Under the pieces are notes generated by a model. It worked only from the letters and a program-made list of their open reading frames with translations. It made no database searches and was not told the origin of the DNA. Both the position numbers and the translations under genes were made by a program. This document shows, piece after piece, positions 45,894 to 55,377 of a DNA stretch of 64,000 nt. Positions within the stretch are counted from its first letter, which is position 1, and each line of letters starts with the position of its first letter. The DNA is from Leptospiraceae bacterium (GTDB taxonomy: Bacteria > Spirochaetota > Leptospiria > Leptospirales > Leptospiraceae): assembly GCA_015075105.1 (NCBI GenBank), contig JABTUZ010000001.1, positions 755,001-819,000 of the forward strand. Reading direction: 5' to 3'.

Positions 45894-48209
45894 TTAAATC
45901 AAATCACTAAAATGGATAGATGAAAATTGGCTCTTTACTGTATTTCCTAACAGTTGAAAATGAGCGGTGAGCTTTTTTGTATTTTCTAAATTTTCTTCGT
46001 TCAAAGGACAGTGAAATGATTCTCCTACGAGTATTTCATAGACTGAATATAAAGACAAATCTTCGGATCTTTTCACCGGACATACTTCGCCTTGCGTGCT
46101 AACCGTTATTAGATTTGATTCTTGGAGTTTCCTTTCTAAATTCTCATAGTCAGTGATTCCAAAATTCAATTTTTTTTGTAACTCTCTATTGGATAGGAGA
46201 GTTCCTTTGTCTCTTTGAGATCTATAAATTTCTTGAAGAAAGCTCACTCCTTTATAAAAACCATTCTGTAAACTTTCATCAATTTCCACAAATGGGTGCT
46301 CAGGTAAAAGATACCTTTCTTTATGGTGCAAGGTGGCGGTAATTTCGGCTCCAAACAATACGATGAGTGACAAGCTATAAACCCCGAGTAAAGAAATTGG
46401 AATTACAGCAAGTGCTCTGTAGATTATCATTGTAGTTTCGCTAAAGGACGTAACGTAGAATTTGAAAAAAATAGAAAACATTAGAAAAATCACACCTGTT
46501 ACACAGGCTCCGATTGCAGCAGATAAAAATGGAACTCGGTCGTTGGGTATAAGTAAAAATAAACTAAGAAAAAAAATCCAAACTCCAAAGAGAGGTACTA
46601 TAAATCCAAAAATAGAATATAGAGAAAATACACTCCCTCCACCTTGTATGTTTTCCCATACAATTGTTTTATCTTGAATATCTCCGATTGAAATTTTTCT
46701 AAATTCTCCTACAGAAAGAATATCTCCACTAACAGTTTTGGTACTTACCTCTGAGTTTGGAGCTTCTTTTTGCTTTTCTTCTTTAAATGAAGTAAAGACA
46801 ACTTTAGGATTGATTGTAATCATTGCAGTCGGTTTGGCTTTTGAAATATCTTGATAAGAAACCCATTTTACCCCACTATCAAAAGATTGTAAAATTTCTC
46901 CTATGTCGTTTAAAACTAAAATAACCGGCCCGTTGGAATCTGATAGAATCCATAGTTTTTTATAAGAATTTCTCTTGTGCGATATATTGAGCCAATTGTT
47001 CCCGCCATCTTCAGATTTTAATATAGTTCCGCGATCTCCTACCACAAATAGAGTCATTGGGTTTAGTGCTTCAATATCGTTGATGCTGTTTGTGGAAATT
47101 TTTTGTGGTACAAAACTATCTCCACCATCTTTTGTTTTCCATAGGGTTCCATTCGTATCCAATATAAAACCGATAGTTTCATTGAAAAATGTGATTTTAT
47201 TTGCAGACATTTTTAATACACCGGTGAATACGGGCTTATAGGAAATTCCGTTTCGATTGTATCGAAGTAGTTCTCCATTTTCCATTACAAGGAACAATTG
47301 GTCTTCTGTAACAATAGAGAAGTCTTTAAATTTTGTTCCGTTAAAATACGTTACGTTCCATTCAGCACCAAGATTTGTAGAATCCAATAGAACTCCATTT
47401 TCAGAGATTGCAAAAAGAGTCTTACCTTTGTTTCTGATTTTTACAAAATTTTCACTTTGAATTTTTGGTTTATTGCATACCCCTATATCTTCTCCAAACG
47501 AATTTAAGCATTTCATATTTTCAAAATCAATTTTTAAGTCTTTTAAGATAGCGAGCCTTTTTCCGTTTTCGTTCACTTTAAGGATTGTTCCTTTTTCACC
47601 TGATATCCATAAATAATTGTCTGATGACCTTGCAATGGAAAAATAATGAGGTGAGCGAATGATTCCTGAAACTTTTTCACTGATTCCGCCTATCGTCATA
47701 AAAAGAAGAGGTCCGATAGTGAGAATGAAAAAGTAAAAGATCAACTTATTAAAAAAGGATCGATCGGATTGAATCCTCCAGATTTGGTTGAAGGAAGTTT
47801 CAAAAGTTCTAAGAACTGCAGTTGCCGAAAATATTAAAACTACAAAACCAATCGCTCCGATTTGTGTAGCGGCACTGATTATACTGTTTAGGGTTTCAAG
47901 GTATGGGTTTATATCTATTAAAATATTATTTTTTAATAAGAAGGAATTGATCTCATCAAATAGAACATCTTTTTTCTCGTTGAACCCTGATGTAATCGTG
48001 ATTAGTGCCAATGCGACTGTTAGCATGGGGACTAGGGATACGATAGCAGTGTATGCAATTCCTGAGGCTTTGGTTAGGCAATCATCTTTTAGAAATCGGA
48101 AGATAGATACAGAGATTACTCTAAGTGCAACTATTACAGATCGCAAAAATTTATTCTCTCGATTTAGATCAAATAGCTTAATTAGAAATTCATTTTTTTT
48201 GGTTTGCAT
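45894..48209 (-). CDS. BrkB/YihY-family membrane protein with inserted beta-propeller
   Basis: 771 residues, far longer than the usual 280-420 of the family. The N-terminal part (to about 184) contains the expected helices near 27-40, 48-75, 115-135 and 155-175, with ASGIAYTAIVSLVPM and RTFETSFNQIW. Helices resume near 526-555, 560-582 and 590-620 (FLSAAIGACVTGVIFLMF, LFGAEITA). Between them lies a hydrophilic insert of about 340 residues with at least six YCF48/BNR-like blade motifs (GEKGTILKV, SENGVLL, MENGELL, DTNGTLWKTKDGG, GDRGTILKSEDGG, NDIGEIL), spaced about 40 residues. The C-terminal 130 residues are cytosolic and resemble a winged-helix domain. The family's role is unclear (once misnamed RNase BN). 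Confidence 0.88.
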   Translation of the reverse strand: MQTKKNEFLIKLFDLNRENKFLRSVIVALRVISVSIFRFLKDDCLTKASGIAYTAIVSLVPMLTVALALITITSGFNEKKDVLFDEINSFLLKNNILIDINPYLETLNSIISAATQIGAIGFVVLIFSATAVLRTFETSFNQIWRIQSDRSFFNKLIFYFFILTIGPLLFMTIGGISEKVSGIIRSPHYFSIARSSDNYLWISGEKGTILKVNENGKRLAILKDLKIDFENMKCLNSFGEDIGVCNKPKIQSENFVKIRNKGKTLFAISENGVLLDSTNLGAEWNVTYFNGTKFKDFSIVTEDQLFLVMENGELLRYNRNGISYKPVFTGVLKMSANKITFFNETIGFILDTNGTLWKTKDGGDSFVPQKISTNSINDIEALNPMTLFVVGDRGTILKSEDGGNNWLNISHKRNSYKKLWILSDSNGPVILVLNDIGEILQSFDSGVKWVSYQDISKAKPTAMITINPKVVFTSFKEEKQKEAPNSEVSTKTVSGDILSVGEFRKISIGDIQDKTIVWENIQGGGSVFSLYSIFGFIVPLFGVWIFFLSLFLLIPNDRVPFLSAAIGACVTGVIFLMFSIFFKFYVTSFSETTMIIYRALAVIPISLLGVYSLSLIVLFGAEITATLHHKERYLLPEHPFVEIDESLQNGFYKGVSFLQEIYRSQRDKGTLLSNRELQKKLNFGITDYENLERKLQESNLITVSTQGEVCPVKRSEDLSLYSVYEILVGESFHCPLNEENLENTKKLTAHFQLLGNTVKSQFSSIHFSDLI

Positions 48210-48227
48210 ATTTATTACTCCGATTTT

Positions 48228-49115
48228 TTATTTCACTGCGTATAGGACAAGGCTGGAAGTGAGACTTTTGTTATTCAATCTGATTTTACTTTTAAAATGG
48301 TAAAATGAAATACGAAACCACGTCAAATAGTCGGTAAGTTTAGAAAAACTCCCTCTTGATTTTTGTAGTTTTGCTAATAACGGAAAATCCACTCCAAAGA
48401 AAGAATAGAATTTAGAAAAACCATTTTTCGTCAAAATTTTTTTTAAATTAGATTCAGAATAATAAAACAGATGTCCGGGTAAATAGTAGTGGTAAGATGC
48501 CCCTGCTGAAATGGCTTGCCACCCTTCAAAATTAGCGGTTTGTATCACAAGTAGTCCGTCTTTCTTTAATAGATCAAACAATTTTTGAAACACTTCTTTT
48601 GGCTTGTCTAAATGCTCTATTACCTCAATCAAAGTAATTACATCAAAAAAATGATTCGGAAACTTAGAGTCCAAAAACTCACCTTGAAAGGTTTCTATAT
48701 TTCTATCTTGGCAATATTTTGCAGAGTAAGGGGAAATTTCAATTCCGTAAGGCGTAAACCCGAACTTTTTTGCTCTTTCCAAAAATCCTCCAAAGGAAGA
48801 GCCTACGTCTAAGAAATTTCCGGATTTTACGAATTTCTGAATATTTTTCAGACGTGCATCCCAAACGAAAGAATCAAACTTTTCTGTTTTCCTTTCGTCT
48901 TTATAGGAATAATTTGAACTCCCTGAGTAATAGTTCTCGTCGTAAATTGCTTTAAGCGATTTGGGCTTAGGGTGGATTGTTTGGAGCCCGCAGTTTTTGC
49001 ATTTATAAATAGGTAGATTGTAATTATGGAAAGTAGAATTGTAAAGAAACTCCCAATTGCAATTTTCATCGAGAGGGCAGTTTGTTATTTTCTTGCTTTG
49101 AATATCCAATGGCAA
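48228..49115 (-). CDS. Class I SAM methyltransferase with N-terminal Cys-rich domain
   Basis: About 295 residues from a TTG at 49115 (other TTGs are possible, so the start is uncertain). An N-terminal region has paired Cys (CPLDENC, then CKNCG) that probably bind zinc, followed by the Methyltransf_23-type core: LDVGSSFGGFLERAKKFG (about 97-114) and ITLIEVIEHLDKP. Such proteins often act on sugars or lipids of surface glycans. It overlaps the preceding methyltransferase gene by 31 bp. The target is unknown. Confidence 0.83.
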   Translation of the reverse strand: MPLDIQSKKITNCPLDENCNWEFLYNSTFHNYNLPIYKCKNCGLQTIHPKPKSLKAIYDENYYSGSSNYSYKDERKTEKFDSFVWDARLKNIQKFVKSGNFLDVGSSFGGFLERAKKFGFTPYGIEISPYSAKYCQDRNIETFQGEFLDSKFPNHFFDVITLIEVIEHLDKPKEVFQKLFDLLKKDGLLVIQTANFEGWQAISAGASYHYYLPGHLFYYSESNLKKILTKNGFSKFYSFFGVDFPLLAKLQKSRGSFSKLTDYLTWFRISFYHFKSKIRLNNKSLTSSLVLYAVK

Positions 49116-49753
49116 ATTCTTTCTTCCAATTTTCCGATAGGAGATCTTTCTGAATAGCCAAATTCAGAATACGAAAAATCTTTTAATAAATCTTTCAATT
49201 CGTCAAAACTATATAAAAAAATTTGTCCTCCTTTTAAGTCTTCTATTTGGATTTCTGTATTTTTTACTTTGAGATAGGTGTCGTTTTTTGAGCGAATAGT
49301 TCCTGCAAGAATTCCTCCCGGTTTTAAAATTCTATAGAATTCTTTAAGAATCTTTATTGATTCTTCCAATGTATTGTAGTGCAATACCCCCCAATTTACG
49401 ATTAGATCAAATTCTTCGCTTTGCAATCTAAAAGGAGGCGAGCCGACTATAGAAGTATGAATATCCAAATTCAATAATTGAATTTGCTCTATTGATTTTT
49501 CAGAATAATCTGCTGCATAAACTTCAAATCCAAAATCTTTTAAAAGTACAGAATGCCTTCCGGAGCCTGCGCCAAAATCCAAAGCCTTTCCTCTATTGGG
49601 AAGGCTGGAAAGAATTCTAACTAAATTTTCATCAGGGTATTTTAATTTTGATTTTTCTTTTTTGTAGTGATTGTCCCATAAAATTTTTGTTTTCATTTCA
49701 GGATTCAAACTTGACAGAGATTCTTTCTCGAATGCTTTTATCAAATTCTTCAT
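49085..49753 (-). CDS. Class I SAM methyltransferase (UbiE/Methyltransf_11-like)
   Basis: 222 residues from the ATG at 49753, which lies inside the end of the ATP-grasp gene (56-bp overlap). Motif I is ALDFGAGSGRHSVLLKDFG, motif II FDLIVNWGVLHYN, and YRILKPGGILAGTIR follows. The C-terminal segment ends FKARK. It probably acts on a small molecule or a ligated intermediate made by the adjacent ATP-grasp enzyme. No sequence feature tells the substrate. Confidence 0.85.
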   Translation of the reverse strand: MKNLIKAFEKESLSSLNPEMKTKILWDNHYKKEKSKLKYPDENLVRILSSLPNRGKALDFGAGSGRHSVLLKDFGFEVYAADYSEKSIEQIQLLNLDIHTSIVGSPPFRLQSEEFDLIVNWGVLHYNTLEESIKILKEFYRILKPGGILAGTIRSKNDTYLKVKNTEIQIEDLKGGQIFLYSFDELKDLLKDFSYSEFGYSERSPIGKLEERICHWIFKARK

Positions 49754-50912
49754 GGCTAATATTTTTTTTTGTTTCAATTCCCAGAACTAAAACTCTGGAG
49801 TGATTCCCTTGAGAAGTGAGAAGGGTATCTCCTTCTTGCTTTAAATTTTCACGAAAAAATAAATTTTCTGATGGTTCTACTTCAAATGGAGAAATTTGTT
49901 TTAGTTTAGACTTATTTTCAGGTGGAGCAAAAAATACGATATGGGATTTTTTTAAATTTCTATCAGATTTTTGAGCTTTTGTTTCTATAGGCTCGCCTAT
50001 AAATACTTTTATTAAGTTTTGAAAATAATCGTATCCGTAGAATTGAGGGATTAGGTAATCTGCCAAATATTCTCCCCCTACCTCAGGTTTCACTTCCATT
50101 AAATAGATTTCATCGCTATTTGTAATTTTAAATTCTGCTACAAAAGGGCAGTTGTCTATTCCGGTTAAATTTACGATAGATTGGCATATTATTTTTATTT
50201 CCCCTGAATGGTCTTCAAAATCGGAGGGAAGTCTGTGGGAAATCTCTATAAAAGGTGGATAAGTAGTTGTGATTTTGTCTGAAATGGAAACCAAGTGAAA
50301 TGTTTGATTTTGAACAAGACCAAGGACCGTGATTTCTTTTCCTTCGATGAACTCTTCCAATAGATAAGAAGAATCGTCGGGAGAAATTTTATTTAATTTT
50401 TCTTTTAACTCATCTTTGTTGTAGAATAATTCTATTCCTTTTTTTGATTCTGAGAAAGAGGGCTTCAATATACAAGGGTAGGAGATGATGGCAATAGTTT
50501 TTGCCATAAGTGAATTGGAACGCCAATTGTAGTAATTAGGAACCTTGATCCCTTTTTTTTCTAAAAATTCTTTTAGCTTTCTTTTATTATCAAAAATTTT
50601 TAATGAATTGGGTTTTACTCCGGGCAGTTTCAATTTTTCTGCTAAATAGGAGGCAGAATATACTGTTTTCCCGAAAGACCTTGTTCCTACTCCGTATATT
50701 GGGTAAATAAGCGGAATTTCACCGATGCTTTTATATAGCTTTCGATATTCATGCACAGATTCTATAATTTTGATTGAAGTAAAATGAAAACCGGGTGCCT
50801 TATCGTTCTTATCGACAGAAATTACTTTTAATCCAAGGGCATTCGCCTTATGAATTAGAGGGATTTGATTTTTCCCTGCACCAAGTGAAATAAAGTAGCC
50901 GTCTTTTCGCAT
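49698..50912 (-). CDS. ATP-grasp ligase, small-molecule biosynthesis type
   Basis: A 404-residue enzyme. Its pre-ATP-grasp fold opens with SLGAGKNQIPLIHKANALG and VISVDKN. The ATP-grasp domain (about 120-320) follows, with LKEFLEKKGIKVPNYY, PCILKPSFSESKKGI, YLLEEFIEGKEITV and EFKITNSDEIYLMEVKPEVGG supplying the nucleotide and metal-binding residues. It resembles the carboxylate-amine ligases of the CarB/PurK/BtrJ group. First gene of a three-gene cassette with two methyltransferases. Its product would be an amide or peptide conjugate, but neither partner is known. Confidence 0.85.
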   Translation of the reverse strand: MRKDGYFISLGAGKNQIPLIHKANALGLKVISVDKNDKAPGFHFTSIKIIESVHEYRKLYKSIGEIPLIYPIYGVGTRSFGKTVYSASYLAEKLKLPGVKPNSLKIFDNKRKLKEFLEKKGIKVPNYYNWRSNSLMAKTIAIISYPCILKPSFSESKKGIELFYNKDELKEKLNKISPDDSSYLLEEFIEGKEITVLGLVQNQTFHLVSISDKITTTYPPFIEISHRLPSDFEDHSGEIKIICQSIVNLTGIDNCPFVAEFKITNSDEIYLMEVKPEVGGEYLADYLIPQFYGYDYFQNLIKVFIGEPIETKAQKSDRNLKKSHIVFFAPPENKSKLKQISPFEVEPSENLFFRENLKQEGDTLLTSQGNHSRVLVLGIETKKNISHEEFDKSIRERISVKFES

Positions 50913-51062
50913 TGTCTATCTTTTTGTATCGTCACTATTTTTAAACTAATTCATTTGCAAAATTCTTTTTTTATGAATTTTAGAGAAATATCATATTCGC
51001 AAAAATGTTTATTTTCTAAAGAGTTTTGGAAGTAAAACGATAATGAAAATAAGGAAGGCTAT

Positions 51063-51926
51063 ATGCTCAGAGGGATTTATACCGGATCGAACGGAATGAC
51101 AATTCAACAGACAAGGATGGACACAATCGCAAACAATCTTGCAAATGTTGATAAAACAGCGTATAAAAAGGATACTACGATATTTAAAACCTTCCCGGAA
51201 TTACTGATTCACAGATTTGAAGAAGACGGTGTAGGAAAGGTTCCGATGGGGTCTTTTGATACCGCTCCTGTAGTCGGAAAAATTGGTTTGGGTGGTGAAG
51301 TGAATGAAATTTACACTAGATTTGAGCAAGGTGCAGTAAAAAAAACAGACAACCACTCGGATATAATGATACAAGATAAACCCGGAGTGGAAAAGCCCGC
51401 CTTTTTTGTTGTAATGACAAACAGAGGAGAAAGATTGACAAGAAGCGGTTCATTTATCTTGGATAGGAAGGGGAATTTAGTCACACCACAAGGATTTCCA
51501 CTGATGGGAGAAAAAGGACCGATTCAGGTTGCAGGTGGAAATTTTTTGATTAAAGAGAATGGTGAAGTCTATATAAATTCTACAATTGGGAATGACCCCA
51601 GAAATGGAACGAGTATTGATAAAAATCGTTTTGATTCACCCATATTATTGGATCGGTTAAAAATCAGGACTGTGGAGAATCCACGCCATTTGGATAAAGA
51701 GGGAGATTCTTTTTATAACGATACACCTGAGTCCGGAGAGCCTGTGGGGTTTCAGGAGGAATTTTCTCCTTCTGTTTTACAAGGGTATTTGGAGGCTTCC
51801 AATGTTCAGGTAGTTACAGAAATGGTGGAAATGATCGAAGTCAATCGTGCTTATGAGGCAAATCAAAAGGCAGTTCAAACTCACGATCAAATGCTTGGAA
51901 AATTGATTAACGAAGTTAGTCGATAA
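51063..51926 (+). CDS. flgF: Flagellar basal-body rod protein, FlgF/FlgG family
   Basis: A 287-residue rod component exported by the flagellar apparatus. It starts [16 protein letters not shown], followed by [16 protein letters not shown]. The C-terminal [34 protein letters not shown] motif is the conserved helix shared by rod and hook proteins. Its length and its MLRGIYT start fit FlgF (FlhO-like) of spirochaetes better than FlgG, but the two are close paralogues. ATG start with an AAGGAAGG site. Confidence 0.82.
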   Translation: MLRGIYTGSNGMTIQQTRMDTIANNLANVDKTAYKKDTTIFKTFPELLIHRFEEDGVGKVPMGSFDTAPVVGKIGLGGEVNEIYTRFEQGAVKKTDNHSDIMIQDKPGVEKPAFFVVMTNRGERLTRSGSFILDRKGNLVTPQGFPLMGEKGPIQVAGGNFLIKENGEVYINSTIGNDPRNGTSIDKNRFDSPILLDRLKIRTVENPRHLDKEGDSFYNDTPESGEPVGFQEEFSPSVLQGYLEASNVQVVTEMVEMIEVNRAYEANQKAVQTHDQMLGKLINEVSR

Positions 51927-51962
51927 ACAGAATAAATGATTGAATAGTTTGGGGTGGAAAAG

Positions 51963-53369
51963 ATGAATTTTATTTTTTATAAAAATTTTTTGAAATGGTT
52001 TAATTCAAATCAAAAGGAATTGAAAAAACAACTATTATCATACAAAGAAACTTCTTTGAAAGGTATTGTTGGGGAGTTATTTCAAAAAATAAATTTATAT
52101 AGAAGCTCTGTTGTGGAGAGTGCGGATGCCTTAGCTGTGTCTTTGTTTAAATTTCCGGAAAAAATACACCAAATCACAAGTACAAATAATGAATTTATAG
52201 AAGCCATCCAAGGGCAGTCGGATATATTGAGAGAGCTTGCGAGTGCGTCTGAAGAGTTGGATGCTGTTGTGCAGAGCATTAAAGGCAAACTTTCAGAAGG
52301 TAACGATATAAACAGTTTGAATTTAGATTATTCGATTACCACTGTGAATTCGATTAAAGAATCAGAATCTACAATGATAGATATTGTTACTGAAGCAGAT
52401 ATAATTAAAAGTGATAACGAAAAATTTATTTCTGAAATAGACATATTAAAAAATTTAATTAAAGACGTATCTAAAAATATTGCTTCCGTAAAAGAAATTG
52501 CGGATCAGACCAATTTACTCGCACTAAATGCATCCATTGAGGCTGCAAGAGCAGGGGAGCAAGGAAGAGGGTTTTCCGTTGTTGCGGAGGGTGTCTCTAA
52601 GCTTGCAGAACAAAGTCAGTCTATTGTAAAAAAAATCAATTCGTCAGTCCAGCAAATGAAAAAAGGTTATGAAGACCTTTCAGAAAATTCCAATAAGCAT
52701 ATACAAAAAGTAAACACTATAATCAGTTACATCAATTCTATTCAAGATTTTTTCAGTGATAATGAAATGCGTGCGATGATGACAGAAAATTCTATGAGAA
52801 ATACGAAAGATTTATATATTCAGATAGAAGAGCAATTGGCTCAGATTAAGGAGGCTTCTCAACATCTCTCTAATTTATCTGTTTCGGCTAGTGACAAGGA
52901 AGAGCATTTAGTGGAAATAGGAAAGGAAAGCGCCCTAAGACTTGCAGAAATTGAGGATAGTGTATCTTCTGTAGTGAAAACAATTACTAACCAAAACCCG
53001 GTATGGCTTTTAGAGTTTATTATGGCGAGACGTGTAGATCATATTAATTGGGTAAAAAATGTTGATAAAGCGATAGCAGAAAAAAATTCTGATAAGCTAC
53101 CGGAAAAAAACCCCAGAAAGTGTAAAATGGGGTTATGGTTTTACAACTCTTATGTTGATGATCTTAAACAAAAAGAGATCCACGATAAATTAGAAGAGCC
53201 TCACCGTAACTTACACGAGTCTTGCATAAAAATAGCTGAAGCAATTCAGTCTGCGAACTCTGATGAAATAAAAATAGAAAGAGGAAATTTAGAAAACCAC
53301 TATAAAGAGATAGCGGTCATTTTCGATGAATACCTATCCTACCTAGAAAAAAAGATCTTATCGAATTGA
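51963..53369 (+). CDS. Soluble methyl-accepting chemotaxis protein with CZB zinc domain
   Basis: 468 residues with no membrane helix, so a cytosolic receptor. The N-terminal half is a coiled coil. The signalling tip is [40 protein letters not shown]. The C-terminal CZB domain (about 345-460) has the four zinc ligands expected of the family: His in RRVDHINW, Cys in RKCKMGLW, and His in EEPHRNLHE and in ENHYKE. CZB receptors sense zinc or redox oxidants. ATG at 51963 is chosen for its GGGGTGG site; a GTG at 51954 is possible. It lies 36 bp after the flgF-like gene. Confidence 0.9.
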   Translation: MNFIFYKNFLKWFNSNQKELKKQLLSYKETSLKGIVGELFQKINLYRSSVVESADALAVSLFKFPEKIHQITSTNNEFIEAIQGQSDILRELASASEELDAVVQSIKGKLSEGNDINSLNLDYSITTVNSIKESESTMIDIVTEADIIKSDNEKFISEIDILKNLIKDVSKNIASVKEIADQTNLLALNASIEAARAGEQGRGFSVVAEGVSKLAEQSQSIVKKINSSVQQMKKGYEDLSENSNKHIQKVNTIISYINSIQDFFSDNEMRAMMTENSMRNTKDLYIQIEEQLAQIKEASQHLSNLSVSASDKEEHLVEIGKESALRLAEIEDSVSSVVKTITNQNPVWLLEFIMARRVDHINWVKNVDKAIAEKNSDKLPEKNPRKCKMGLWFYNSYVDDLKQKEIHDKLEEPHRNLHESCIKIAEAIQSANSDEIKIERGNLENHYKEIAVIFDEYLSYLEKKILSN

Positions 53370-53482
53370 TTATACTAAAATTTTCTTTTACTTGAAGTGA
53401 GAAAACTTAATTTAAAAAAATACAAAAAGGAAATTCACTTTACGAAAATAATTATTTTTGAATTGTATTTTTAAGGAAAGAA

Positions 53483-53932
53483 ATGATGAATAAAAAGAAA
53501 ATCCTAGGTATAGTATTTGGTGTTTTTGCCCTCTCTCAATTGATCCCTGTAGATAAAACAAACCCTCCTTCAAATAGTGAAATCGTAGTAGAAAAAGAAG
53601 TAAAATTAATTTTAAAAAGAGCTTGCTACGATTGCCATTCCAATAAAACGATTTGGCCGGCGTATTCAAAAATATTTCCGATTTCATTTGCAATATCGAA
53701 GCACGTAAAAAATGGTAGAGAAGAATTGAATTTTTCAGAGTGGGAAGCCTTTACTGCAAAGAAAAAAAATAAAAAAGCCTCAGAGGTAATTGAAGAAATC
53801 GAGTCTGGAGATATGCCTCCACCATATTACAAAATTTTTCATTCCAATTCTAAACTAAACCAATCTGATATTCAGGTATTAAAAAACTGGGCGTTAAAGA
53901 TTGAAAAAGATTTTGAAAAAGAAAAAAAATAA
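53483..53932 (+). CDS. Haem-binding periplasmic protein (Haem_bd type)
   Basis: 149 residues with an N-terminal hydrophobic segment (about 7-22) that anchors or exports it. The motif RACYDCHSNKTIWPAYSKI (near 48) is a c-type CxxCH site with the NxTxWP surround typical of the Haem_bd family. A later His (SKHVKNGRE) and NFSEWE complete the pattern, and MPPPYY may supply an axial Met. It would carry one covalently bound haem c. Its stop overlaps the argH start by one base (TAATG), so the genes are coupled, though no metabolic link is evident. Confidence 0.87.
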   Translation: MMNKKKILGIVFGVFALSQLIPVDKTNPPSNSEIVVEKEVKLILKRACYDCHSNKTIWPAYSKIFPISFAISKHVKNGREELNFSEWEAFTAKKKNKKASEVIEEIESGDMPPPYYKIFHSNSKLNQSDIQVLKNWALKIEKDFEKEKK

Positions 53933-55377
53933 TGAAAAGTAAAACTAACAAAACCCAAACAAATAAAAAAATGTGGGGTGGAAGGTTTCAAGAAAAAATG
54001 TCCTCGATAATGGAGAGAATCGGAGAATCTATCTCATTCGATAAAAGGCTTTACCGTGAAGATATTACAGGCAGCTTAGCTCACGCCAAAGGATTAGAAA
54101 AAATTGGAATATTGTCAAGGGATGAGTTGAAAAATATTCAAAAAGGCTTGTCGCAGATATTGCATGAAATAGAAAGTGGTGAGTTTGAATTTCATTCTGC
54201 TTTGGAAGATATTCACATGCACATTGAATCCAGATTAACCGATCTCATCGGAAACACTGGAAAGAAATTGCACACTGCAAGGTCAAGAAACGATCAAGTT
54301 AGCCAAGATGTCAGGTTGTATATATTGAAAGAGATTCAGGAAATTCGTAAACTGATTTTTCAATTATTGGAAACCTTGCTTTTGCGTGCTGAAGAATCAG
54401 TGAACACAATTATGCCCGGTTTTACCCATCTGCAAGTCGCTCAACCGATTCGTGCTTCTCACTATTTTCTGTCTTACTTTTCCATGTTTCTTAGGGATTA
54501 TGAAGAGTTAGACAATGTAGAGAAAACTACAAGCATACTAGTGCTTGGCTCTGGTGCTATGGCAGGGGTGAATTACCCAACAGATAGAGATTTTTTAAAA
54601 AATGAACTACAACTAAATTCTATCAGCTTAAATTCTATGGATGCAGTATCCAGTAGAGATCATATACTTCAGTTTTTATTTTTTGCTTCCCAGTGCATGG
54701 TTCATTTGTCCAGATTCTCTGAAGATACAATTATATACACTTCGCAAGATTATTCATACATACAATTGTCTGATTCGCTTACCACAGGCTCATCGATAAT
54801 GCCTCAGAAAAAAAACCCGGATATTGCAGAATTGATCCGGGGAAAAACTGCCAGAGTCATAAGTAATCTAAATTCGCTTTTCATTCTTTTAAAGGGTCTG
54901 CCTATGACTTACAACCGTGATTTACAGGAAGATAAAATTTCTTTATTTGACTCGGTTGACCAGTTAAAGATTTCTTTGGAAGGAATAACAGAGATTGTAA
55001 AGTCTATGAAGTTCATCCCTGAAAATATGGAAAGTGCATTAAAGAAAGGTTTTGCAACTGCTACCGATTTGGCTGACTTTCTTGTAAGGGAAAAAAATAT
55101 TCCATTCAGAGAAGCCCATGAATTGGTCGGCAAACTTGTAGAAATTTGTGTAAAGGAACGCTCAAATTTATTTGATCTCCCCGAAGAAAAAAGAAAAAAC
55201 TTGTCTGATTTTTTTATAGGAGAGGAATATTTTGAAGCTATATCACTTTACAATTCTTGTGATAAAAAAGATGTGTATGGTGGAACGGCAAAAAATCGAC
55301 AAATCGAGCAGATTGAATTTTGTAAAAATAAACTGCAAGAAATAAAAATAAAGTCAAATAAGGTTTTTGTAATATGA
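53932..55377 (+). CDS. argH: Argininosuccinate lyase
   Basis: Last step of arginine synthesis. The 481 residues begin with a Lys/Asn/Thr-rich leader of about 13 residues before MWGGRFQEKM. The signature loop is TTGSSIMPQKKNPD near 285; HTARSRNDQVSQDVRLY (about 117-133) and the catalytic-base region GFTHLQVAQPIR are intact. The extra N-terminal residues, from the coupled TAATG start, are unusual. Translation may really begin at the ATG of MWGGRF (residue 14). Confidence 0.94.
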   Translation: MKSKTNKTQTNKKMWGGRFQEKMSSIMERIGESISFDKRLYREDITGSLAHAKGLEKIGILSRDELKNIQKGLSQILHEIESGEFEFHSALEDIHMHIESRLTDLIGNTGKKLHTARSRNDQVSQDVRLYILKEIQEIRKLIFQLLETLLLRAEESVNTIMPGFTHLQVAQPIRASHYFLSYFSMFLRDYEELDNVEKTTSILVLGSGAMAGVNYPTDRDFLKNELQLNSISLNSMDAVSSRDHILQFLFFASQCMVHLSRFSEDTIIYTSQDYSYIQLSDSLTTGSSIMPQKKNPDIAELIRGKTARVISNLNSLFILLKGLPMTYNRDLQEDKISLFDSVDQLKISLEGITEIVKSMKFIPENMESALKKGFATATDLADFLVREKNIPFREAHELVGKLVEICVKERSNLFDLPEEKRKNLSDFFIGEEYFEAISLYNSCDKKDVYGGTAKNRQIEQIEFCKNKLQEIKIKSNKVFVI

